DNA of 13,210 nucleotides from an uncultured Desulfobacterales bacterium (GTDB taxonomy: Bacteria > Desulfobacterota > Desulfobacteria > Desulfobacterales > JAFDCJ01). Position 1 is the stretch's first letter; each line of letters begins with the position of its first letter. Both the position numbers and the translations under genes were made by a program. Location of the stretch: the NCBI GenBank assembly GCA_945787595.1, contig CALZJV010000100.1:1-13210 (forward strand), written 5' to 3'. Of this stretch, positions 1 to 5,535 are shown one piece after another. The notes beneath the pieces are model-generated. The model did not search any database and was not told the origin of the DNA. It saw only the letters and a program-made list of their open reading frames with translations.

Positions 1-373
1 GTCGTTTCAAGAGGTATCCGGCCTCGATGTCGAGGCCCAGCCGATTGAGTACCGGCATGGCGACAGTAAGGAGTTTTCGACGATCAGTATGCCTGGTCTT
101 AAAAAGTCGGGCAACATCACCATGAAGAAAGGTATTTTCAAGTCCGACAATAAGTTTTGGGACTGGTTCAGTCAGATCAAGATGAATACCATCAAGCGGT
201 TGCCGGTGACCATCAGCCTGCTCGATGAGGGTGGTGCGCCGACCATGGTCTGGACGCTTGCAAACGCATGGCCCACCAAGATTACCGGCACCGACCTCAA
301 GTCCGACGGCAACGAAGTGGCCATCGAAACCATTGAAATTGCCCATGAGGGGCTTGTCATTGACAATGCCTGA
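1..373 (+). CDS. eCIS inner tube protein (Afp1-like), 5'-truncated
   Basis: This is the C-terminal 123 residues or so of a contractile-injection-system inner tube protein (T4 gp19-like / Afp1-Pvc1 family), which stacks as hexameric rings to form the tube that is driven into the target. The reading frame is open from base 2 and ends at TGA 371-373. The visible protein starts at SFQEVSGLDVEAQP and continues with a YRHGDSKEFSTI segment, a MPGLKKSGNITMKKGIF segment and the family-typical ending ASDGNEVAIETIEIAHEGL-like stretch. An internal ATG at 89 is in frame but falls inside conserved sequence, so it is not the true start. Family members are about 150 residues, so roughly 25 residues lie upstream of the window. 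The next gene is a second, divergent tube paralogue. Family assignment is firm; its numbering as Afp1 rather than another tube paralogue is inferred from order. Confidence 0.9.
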   Translation, partial: SFQEVSGLDVEAQPIEYRHGDSKEFSTISMPGLKKSGNITMKKGIFKSDNKFWDWFSQIKMNTIKRLPVTISLLDEGGAPTMVWTLANAWPTKITGTDLKSDGNEVAIETIEIAHEGLVIDNA

Positions 374-391
374 TGGGCTGCAATCAAGCCG

Positions 392-407
392 AGGGGCTGA
401 TGCCCCT
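392..407 (+). other. Short GC-rich stem-loop between the two tube genes
   Basis: AGGGGC (392-397) pairs perfectly with GCCCCT (402-407) around a TGAT loop, 18 nt after the stop of the first tube gene and about 50 nt before the next start. There is no T-tract, so it is not a standard intrinsic terminator. A stem here could stabilise the 3' end of the highly expressed tube mRNA or lower read-through. Function is inferred; only the pairing is seen. Confidence 0.35.
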
Positions 408-455
408 GGCCGGTTTGCTCCTTGTTGAATTGAATTACGGCACGGGGAGAAAGTT

Positions 456-938
456 ATGGCGAATTCAACCGATGCCTCAGCGCAAAGCGAGACCAATGTT
501 TATCCGTTACCTGCATTTCATTTTAAACTGGTCTTTACCAAAGCTCCCGGCAAAGATACTGCTTTTCAGGATGTTTCGGGAATCGGATCTGAGATTGATG
601 TCCAGGAAGTGGTGGAAGGCGGCGAGAACCGATTTGTTCATAGGCTCCCCAAGGGGGTCAAACATCCGTTATTGGTTCTAAAGCGGGGAATCGCAGGCCT
701 TACTTCGCCCCTCGTCATTTGGTGCAAGTCCGTTCTGGAAGGAGATTTTATTGTACCGATCCTGACCCAGGAGATCGCGGTGTATCTGCTCGATGAAAAA
801 CAAAGTCCTGTCCGCGGATGGTGGTTTACCAAAGCCTATCCGGTAAAATGGGAAATTGATTCGTTTAATTCCACCAAAAATGAAGTGGCCATAGAAAAAA
901 TCGAACTTAGTTATAATTATTCAGCCCGCATCAAGTAA
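456..938 (+). CDS. eCIS inner tube protein paralogue (Afp5-like)
   Basis: A complete 160-residue tube protein of the gp19/Afp5 family. It would form a tube ring or, as known for Afp5-type paralogues, the first ring joining tube to baseplate hub. Sequence signs are the N-terminal PAFHFKLVF strand, FQDVSGIGSEIDVQEVVEGGENRFVHRLP, the KHPLLVLKRGI segment and the C-terminal AYPVKWEIDSFNSTKNEVAIEKIELSYNY. The last of these parallels the NEVAIETIEIAHEG ending of the upstream tube gene. The start at 456 has a good Shine-Dalgarno (ggggaga, 444-450, spacing 5). Length matches the family. No sheath gene lies between the two tube genes, unlike the classic Afp order (tube, three sheaths, tube), so sheath genes must be elsewhere. 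Family is certain; the tube-initiator role is inferred from its place beside the baseplate genes. Confidence 0.92.
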   Translation: MANSTDASAQSETNVYPLPAFHFKLVFTKAPGKDTAFQDVSGIGSEIDVQEVVEGGENRFVHRLPKGVKHPLLVLKRGIAGLTSPLVIWCKSVLEGDFIVPILTQEIAVYLLDEKQSPVRGWWFTKAYPVKWEIDSFNSTKNEVAIEKIELSYNYSARIK

Positions 939-961
939 AGAATCCGGATTGGAATAAAAAC

Positions 962-1138
962 ATGTCGATCGAAATTAACGAACTGATCGTAAACGCGACA
1001 ATCGATGAAGGCCAAACGGGCAATTACGAGCAAAGCAGAGATGATCTTTATTTGGGACTCGAAGAAATAAAAGCTCAAACCATCTCCGAGTGCAAGGATT
1101 TATTCTACGAACTGCTGGATAAGCAAGGGGAGCGCTAG
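962..1138 (+). CDS. Small eCIS protein, DUF5908 / Afp6-like
   Basis: A 58-residue protein beginning MSIEINELIVNATIDEGQ. This matches the N-terminal pattern (M-x-I-E-I-x-E-L-x-I-x-A-T-I) of the short DUF5908-type proteins regularly found between the tube and LysM genes of eCIS clusters (the Afp6/Pvc6 position). The function of the family is not established. The rest is acidic and probably helical (SRDDLYLGLEEIKAQTISECKDLFYELLDKQGER). The start at ATG 962 has only a weak GGA signal (951-953). The stop TAG at 1136-1138 abuts the next start with no spacer, and the 3' end holds the next gene's Shine-Dalgarno (aggggag, 1126-1132), so translation of the two is probably coupled. Assignment rests on the N-terminal motif and position. 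Confidence 0.78.
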   Translation: MSIEINELIVNATIDEGQTGNYEQSRDDLYLGLEEIKAQTISECKDLFYELLDKQGER

Positions 1139-1825
1139 ATGCCGGATACAACCTCGCGGTTAAATAAGAAGCTTACGATTTCACCGTGCACGATCGATAA
1201 AAGTGGCAAAGTGACGGTGGAGGAAAGCAAGAAATTTGAGGTCATGCTGAACCCGGCCAGCTATAAACAGAATGAGAGCATCACCTATAACAAGAAAAAA
1301 ACCCTGGGGCAGTACGAATCAGACCAGAATTTCAGTGCGGTCAACCCGAAGAAACTGGACTTCAGCATCATTATAGATGGTACCGGTGTTGTCACACAAT
1401 CCGGCAAACCGGATGTCAAAACCCAGATCGATCAGCTCAATGATATTGTCTACAAATATAAAGGGGATAAGCATGAACCGAATCATTTAAGGCTTTTGTG
1501 GGGAAGCCTGATATTTTTCGGTCGTTTGGAATCTATGACGATCAATTACACACTGTTCGCTCCCGGCGGAACCCCGCTGAGAGCTGAAGTCGCGCTGTCG
1601 TTTTCCAGCTTTTTGACCGCGAAAGAAGAGGCCCTGTTAACCAACAAAAAATCGCCCGATATGACCCATATCGTTACAATCAAAGCCGGGGATACAGTCC
1701 CCCATCTCTGTTACCGGATTTATGGTGACGGTGCTTATTACATGCAGGTTGCTCGGATCAACAATATCACCAACTTCAGGGATATCAAACCCGGAACCAC
1801 GCTTCATTTTCCACCGCTGAGGTAA
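1139..1825 (+). CDS. LysM-domain tube/baseplate protein (Afp7-like)
   Basis: A 228-residue protein of the eCIS Afp7/Pvc7 family (T4 gp53/gp54-like), which sits at the tube-baseplate junction. The N-terminal part (about 30-165) is the CIS-tube-type domain: KFEVMLNPASYKQNESITYNKKK, then KLDFSIIIDGTGV, and LRLLWGSLIFFGRLESMTINYTLFAPGGTPLRAEVALSF. Residues 176-227 form one LysM module (THIVTIKAGDTVPHLCYRIYGDG...INNITNFRDIKPGTTLHFPPL). In this context LysM is structural within the baseplate and not proof of peptidoglycan binding. It starts directly after the stop of the upstream small gene, with aggggag 6 nt before the ATG. Its 3' end contains the TGAGG signal (1818-1822) for the spike gene, so the 962-3620 block looks like a tightly coupled transcript. 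Confidence 0.93.
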   Translation: MPDTTSRLNKKLTISPCTIDKSGKVTVEESKKFEVMLNPASYKQNESITYNKKKTLGQYESDQNFSAVNPKKLDFSIIIDGTGVVTQSGKPDVKTQIDQLNDIVYKYKGDKHEPNHLRLLWGSLIFFGRLESMTINYTLFAPGGTPLRAEVALSFSSFLTAKEEALLTNKKSPDMTHIVTIKAGDTVPHLCYRIYGDGAYYMQVARINNITNFRDIKPGTTLHFPPLR

Positions 1826-1829
1826 TGCT

Positions 1830-3620
1830 ATGGCAGAATCGCCGAAAGTTTCCGGTGATAACACAGTTAGGATCATCATCTACAGCAATGGTAAGCAAAT
1901 TGATGAGAGCTATCGAATTGTCTCCGTAACGGTCCAGAAAAAAATAAACAAAATTCCCTATGCCAAACTCGTCCTGCTGGACGGTGACATTGCATCCGGG
2001 GATTTTCCCATCAGTGATAAAGACGATTTTAAGCCGGGCAAGGAAATTAAAATTGATGCCGGCTATGCCAATGAGAGCGAAACGGTTTTTGAAGGCATTA
2101 TTATTAAACACGGAATTAAAATCACGGGCGACAACTATTCGCGCCTGGTCGTGGAAGCCCGGGATAAAGCCGTAAAGATGACCACCGGCAGAAAAAACGC
2201 CAACTACATCGATAAAAAAGACAGTGACGTCATTAAAACACTGATCGGAAATTGCAGCGGATTGACGGCCGATGTGGCGGCTACCGACACAAAGTATGAT
2301 GAGCTGGTTCAATATTATTGCAGCGATTGGGACTACATGCTTTCGCGGGCGGAGACAAACGGCTTATGGGTCATTGTTAATGACGCCAGAGTATCCGTGC
2401 AATCGCCGCAAAAAAAAGCCCAGCCCGAGCTGCAGGTAAGTTACGGCGATGATCTGATGGAATTTCAGGCGGAAATGGATGCCCGCACCCAGTTGGCAAC
2501 AGTGACAGGCACGGCCTGGGACCTCAAAAATCAGAAGATTGTTCAGGAGAAGGGAACCGAGCCGAGTTTGAATAAACAGGGCGATATTTCCACCAGGGAC
2601 CTGGCCAAAGTAATCGATCTCGAGTCTTACAACATCCAGTCAGCGGCGCCGATCGTCAAGACGGGTATGAAAAGCTGGGCCAACGCACAATTGCTGAAAT
2701 CCGGCCTGGCAAGAATCAGAGGCCGTATGAAATTCCAGGGCAGTGCCAAGGCCGGGCCGGGAAAATGGATTGAACTCAAACGGGTGGGCAAGCGTTTCAA
2801 TGGCGAGGTCATTGTCACTTCCGTCTTGCACGATATTTCGGATGGCAACTGGACCAGTGAGGTCGAATTCGGATTTGCACCCAGCTGGTTCACGGAAAGA
2901 CCGGATATCGTCGCCCCACCGGCCGCTGGATTTTTGCCGGGGGTGGAGGGCCTGCAGATCGGCGTGGTCAAGAAATTAGATGAAGATCCTGAAGGAGAAT
3001 TCAAAATTCAGGTGTCTGTGCCCGTATTGCATGCCGAAAAGGAGGGGGTCTGGGCCAGGTTGGCAAGCTTCTATGGATCCGATAGCATCGGCGCATTTTT
3101 TGTGCCGGAAATCGGAGATGAAGTGGTTCTGGGATATTTCAACAATGATCCCTGCCATCCCGTTATTCTCGGCAGCCTTTACAGCAGCAAACGCAAAGCG
3201 CCTTATGATCTGACCAAAGAGAACAACACCAAGGCCATTGTCACCCGGAGTGAGTTGAAGCTCGAATTTGAGGAGGACAAAAAGGTCATCACCGTTGAAA
3301 CCCCCGGCGGCAATACAATTGTCATCAGCGATGACGATAAGTCAATTCTCCTTCAGGATCAGAACAGCAACACGGTGAAATTGGGGACCGATGGTATTTC
3401 CCTGGACAGCCCCAAAGATATCACCATCAATGCCAAGGGCAAAATCACCATCGATGCCGTCGGGGAAATCGGCATCAGCTCAAAGGCCGACACCAATATT
3501 GAGGGTCTCAATGTTAACGCCAAAGCCAATGTCGGCTTTGTCGGCAAGGGCAGCGCCACGGCCGAACTGTCTGCCGCCGGCAATACTACCGTTAAAGGGG
3601 CGATGGTGATGATAAACTAA
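1830..3620 (+). CDS. VgrG-like central spike protein (Afp8-like, gp27/gp5 fusion)
   Basis: A 596-residue spike of the eCIS Afp8/Pvc8 family. A trimer would form the hub under the tube and the needle that pierces the target envelope. Residues about 20-370 are the gp27/phage GPD-like hub (SVTVQKKINKIPYAKLVLLDGD, the FKPGKEIKIDAGY and EGIIIKHGIKI strands, and the YCSDWDYMLSRAETNGLWVIV segment). Residues 376-455 are the gp5-type OB fold (QIGVVKKLDEDPEGEFKIQVSVP, GVWARLASFYGSD, FFVPEIGDEVVLGYFNNDP, PVILGSLY). From about 490 to the end, repeated short beta strands form the triple-stranded beta-helix (ITINAKGKITIDAVGEIGISSKADTNIEG). No extra C-terminal effector domain is present. The start follows a TGAGG Shine-Dalgarno embedded in the previous stop region. 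The PAAR tip protein follows after an unusually long spacer. Confidence 0.96.
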   Translation: MAESPKVSGDNTVRIIIYSNGKQIDESYRIVSVTVQKKINKIPYAKLVLLDGDIASGDFPISDKDDFKPGKEIKIDAGYANESETVFEGIIIKHGIKITGDNYSRLVVEARDKAVKMTTGRKNANYIDKKDSDVIKTLIGNCSGLTADVAATDTKYDELVQYYCSDWDYMLSRAETNGLWVIVNDARVSVQSPQKKAQPELQVSYGDDLMEFQAEMDARTQLATVTGTAWDLKNQKIVQEKGTEPSLNKQGDISTRDLAKVIDLESYNIQSAAPIVKTGMKSWANAQLLKSGLARIRGRMKFQGSAKAGPGKWIELKRVGKRFNGEVIVTSVLHDISDGNWTSEVEFGFAPSWFTERPDIVAPPAAGFLPGVEGLQIGVVKKLDEDPEGEFKIQVSVPVLHAEKEGVWARLASFYGSDSIGAFFVPEIGDEVVLGYFNNDPCHPVILGSLYSSKRKAPYDLTKENNTKAIVTRSELKLEFEEDKKVITVETPGGNTIVISDDDKSILLQDQNSNTVKLGTDGISLDSPKDITINAKGKITIDAVGEIGISSKADTNIEGLNVNAKANVGFVGKGSATAELSAAGNTTVKGAMVMIN

Positions 3621-3939
3621 GCCATCAGGTTCGTAAATTAATATCAGGTTGGTAAATATGAGGTTTCAGGTGTCGGGTTTCAGGTGTCAGCAAACAGAGG
3701 ACAGAGGTCAGAAGACAGAGAGCAGATGGTAGAAGACAGATATCTGATGCCTGATGCCAAATAGCAGAAGTCGGAGGGTAGATATTAGAAATCAGAATAG
3801 AAGGACAAGGGTAATGGAAACAGGATTCAACGCAATACTCCAAAACTCCAAAACTCCATTACTCCGGCTTGTGAATAGTACAGCAGTTCGTGTACCTGAT
3901 TTTTTTTTACAATCAAAATTAAGATATAGGAGAACAACA
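3621..3939. repeat. Spacer made of degenerate 7-nt and 8-nt tandem repeats
   Basis: This 319-nt gap holds no convincing gene. It opens with two copies of an atcaggttSgtaaat unit (3624 and 3643, period 19). From 3666 to 3798 there are 19 back-to-back heptads (for example TCAGGTG, TCGGGTT, TCAGGTG, then ACAGAGG, ACAGAGG, TCAGAAG, ACAGAGA, GCAGATG, GTAGAAG, fading to TTAGAAA and TCAGAAT). From 3834 to 3865 an 8-nt repeat occurs four times (AATACTCC, AAAACTCC twice, ATTACTCC). A run of nine T lies just before the PAAR gene. The frame of the PAAR gene happens to stay open back to 3754, but those codons are repeat DNA. Confidence 0.8.
3926..3933 (+). promoter_or_regulatory. Ribosome binding site deciding the PAAR start
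   Basis: TAGGAGAA lies 6 nt before ATG 3940. This selects 3940 over the in-frame ATG at 3754, whose following codons are heptanucleotide repeat DNA rather than protein-like sequence. The product from 3940 begins directly at the PAAR motif, as the family does. Confidence 0.7.
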
Positions 3940-4239
3940 ATGCCGCCTGCAGCTAGAATCACAGATATGCACGTCTGCCCGATGGTGACACCGGCTATAG
4001 TTCCGATACCGCATGTAGGCGGACCGGTGGTCGGGCCCGGGGTTCCAAATGTGTTGATCGGCAAGTTGCCGGCGGCCGTCGTCGGCGACAACTGCATTTG
4101 CGTGGGTCCACCGGATGCGATTGTGAAAGCCTCGGCCACGGTGCTGATCGGGGGACGGCCGGCGGCCAGAATCGGTGACACCACGGCCCATGGCGGCAGT
4201 ATCGTGCTCGGATACCCGACCGTTATGATTGGCGGTTAG
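3940..4239 (+). CDS. PAAR-domain spike tip protein (Afp10-like)
   Basis: A 99-residue PAAR-repeat protein that would cap and sharpen the VgrG-like spike. The start at 3940 follows taggagaa and gives MPPAARITDMHVCP. The literal PAAR motif occurs twice, at residues 3-6 and 74-77 (GGRPAARIGDTTAHGGSI). The first is followed by H11 and C13, and the second by H84, candidate zinc ligands of the tip cone. C52 and C54 (NCICVG) lie between. The glycine/proline/valine-rich short-strand pattern is typical. Length is minimal, with no effector extension. The gene is isolated by repeat-rich spacers on both sides, and 14-bp inverted copies of the heptad repeat bracket it (3661-3674 and 4443-4456). It precedes the gp25 gene, the reverse of the classic Afp9 (gp25)-Afp10 (PAAR) order. 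Confidence 0.95.
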   Translation: MPPAARITDMHVCPMVTPAIVPIPHVGGPVVGPGVPNVLIGKLPAAVVGDNCICVGPPDAIVKASATVLIGGRPAARIGDTTAHGGSIVLGYPTVMIGG

Positions 4240-4276
4240 TGCCGGTAACTTAGCCCGGACAAGCCGGAGCACTTTT
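4238..4276 (+). terminator. Possible weak intrinsic terminator after the PAAR gene
   Basis: AGTGC+CGG (4238-4245) can pair with CCG+GCACT (4264-4273, two bulged bases) around an 18-nt loop, with TTTT at the 3' end (4273-4276). It overlaps the PAAR stop codon. The loop is long and the T-tract short, so it may only attenuate. Downstream eCIS genes would still need to be transcribed. Confidence 0.3.
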
Positions 4277-4599
4277 GCTGGAGTACAACTGCCTAAAATG
4301 ACTAAAGTGCGCTAAAATGCCTAAAATTAAGGATGTTATTCATTTTATTAAAAAGAATATGTTCCGTTTTCAGGATACTGCTAAGCTTATTTGGTGGGTT
4401 TCACGCCTTCAGTCAGAAAGATGTTTAGCACCTCCACTCCCTGACACCTGAAACCTGCTTACCCACCGTAGCCTGAAAGGATAAGGAGGAAAACGCTGAC
4501 ACCTGACACCTGACACCTTTATAATATGATAGCACCCGGTGACTTTGACAATAAATTTGCATCGCGACCACGCTAAGCAACTAATAGGAAATATATCAT
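4277..4599. repeat. Repeat-rich spacer before the gp25 gene
   Basis: No gene is supported here. At 4290-4326 a roughly 9-nt unit is repeated four times (TGCCTAAAA, TGACTAAAG, TGCGCTAAAA, TGCCTAAAA). At 4441-4456 lies CTGACACCTGAAACCT and at 4495-4515 three exact CTGACAC heptads, the reverse-complement form of the TCAGGTG repeat at 3666. A strong Shine-Dalgarno-like TAAGGAGGA (4482-4490) is not followed by a start codon. The last 75 nt before 4600 are AT-rich and contain no obvious repeat. Confidence 0.7.
4495..4525 (+). promoter_or_regulatory. Candidate promoter upstream of the gp25 gene
   Basis: CTGACA (4495-4500) and a perfect TATAAT (4520-4525) are separated by 19 nt, longer than the optimum 17. 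The -35-like hexamer lies in the CTGACAC heptad array. Weak evidence; it would explain how gp25 and later genes are expressed across a repeat spacer. Confidence 0.3.
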
Positions 4600-5010
4600 A
4601 TGCCGATCGATAAATCATTTCTAGGAACCGGCTGGAGTTTCCCGCCGGAATTTAATGACACTTCCAAAGACGTGCAGACAGTTTTTGCAGAGGATGATAT
4701 TCAGCAAAGCCTCTACATTCTGTTTTCGACGACCCCCGGTGAACGGGTGATGCAGCCAAGCTACGGCTGCGAACTACGATCGATGGTGTTTGAAAATATG
4801 ACCGTAAGTGCGGCGACTGCTATCAAGGACATCATCGAAAGGGCCGTGCTTTTTTTCGAACCCAGAATCGACCTGAACTTCGTGGATCTGGATACGGGGC
4901 AAATAGAAGAGGGCATCTTAAGCATTCTGGTGGATTATACGGTGCGGGCAACCAACACCCGCAGCAACATGGTTTATCCCTTTTACTTTCAGGAAGGTAC
5001 GAATATATAA
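4600..5010 (+). CDS. gp25-like baseplate protein (Afp9-like)
   Basis: A 136-residue member of the gp25/TssE-like baseplate family. These proteins link the wedge core to the first sheath ring and help nucleate sheath assembly. The conserved E-P-R motif is at residues 87-89 (FFEPRIDLNFVDLD), preceded by DIQQSLYILFSTTPGERVMQPSYGCELRSMVFENMT, the usual N-terminal half with its TTPGER and YGCEL landmarks. The C-terminal VDYTVRATNTRSNMVYPFYFQEGT is also typical. Despite the old 'lysozyme' name, gp25-like proteins are structural. The start at 4600 has AGGAA (4586-4590, spacing 9). Length fits the family. Confidence 0.95.
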   Translation: MPIDKSFLGTGWSFPPEFNDTSKDVQTVFAEDDIQQSLYILFSTTPGERVMQPSYGCELRSMVFENMTVSAATAIKDIIERAVLFFEPRIDLNFVDLDTGQIEEGILSILVDYTVRATNTRSNMVYPFYFQEGTNI

Positions 5011-5535
5011 AAGTAGGGGTTATGGGTTCCCTTCTTCGCCCTTCGGGCTTCGCAGGGCATGCAGGGTTCAGAGGTTCAGAGGACAGATGTCGGATGTCAG
5101 ATGGCAGATGGCAGAGGTCAGAGGACAGAGTTTTGAGGAGATAAAAATGCGAATACTGATTGTCGAATATTGAAGGGCGGTTCGCTTGCTTTAAAATCGA
5201 TAAAGCGTAGCGTCATCAATATTCAATGTTCGATGTTGGACGTTCGACCTGCCCGCAATGCCTTGATAGCGGTGTGAGGCCAATCTAACAATTTGATTTA
5301 TATGCCGATGTGATACCAATCCAATACACCATGCATGGCAGTCGGGTGTTCGACGTTCAATCTGTTCACTGTTCCGGCCATGAGGAGTTTCATATGAGGT
5401 GGCAGGACAGAGGCACCCGGGAGTTGAATCCTGACACCTGACACCTGAAACCATAGACCCGTAGATTGGAATAAAATCGGGATAAACTTTAGAGGACATG
5501 TTACGGGTAATTTTCACCAGCCCGGTACCAGACCG
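5011..5535. repeat. 525-nt spacer of heptad repeats and a dispersed inverted block
   Basis: No real gene is seen. A short TTC-loop GCCC/GGGC hairpin is at 5038-5048. Eight contiguous heptads fill 5074-5129 (GTTCAGA, GGACAGA, TGTCGGA, TGTCAGA, TGGCAGA twice, GGTCAGA, GGACAGA). The 69-bp block 5179-5247 and a second block near 5347-5397 recur in inverted orientation at 10182-10301. GTTCGAT-type heptads lie at 5221-5248 and 5348-5375, and CTGACAC heptads at 5431-5452. A strong GAGGAG Shine-Dalgarno at 5135-5140 leads only to an 8-codon ORF (5147-5173). Confidence 0.75.
5179..5247 (+). repeat. Dispersed repeat block, copy A
   Basis: A 69-bp block matching the reverse complement of 10233-10301 without gaps and with five mismatches by eye (about 93% identity). 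It contains a hairpin, GCTTTA (5188-5193) with TAAAGC (5201-5206), flanked by CGC and GCG, and ends in GTTCGAT-type heptads. In copy B the one stem change still allows a G-U pair. Confidence 0.75.

Noticed and set aside
1785..2312. 175-residue minus-strand ORF
   Set aside because: It lies wholly opposite the VgrG-like gene and shows no family features; it is a shadow of the coding strand.
3666..3798. CRISPR array
   Set aside because: Units are 7 nt, contiguous and degenerate, with no spacers and no repeats of 23 nt or more at regular intervals.
3754..3939. N-terminal extension of the PAAR protein from ATG 3754
   Set aside because: The codons are tandem-repeat DNA, and a clear ribosome binding site sits before ATG 3940, where the PAAR motif begins.
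4600..5010. Lysozyme activity for the gp25-like protein
   Set aside because: The 'lysozyme' label of this family is historical; the EPR motif is structural in the baseplate.
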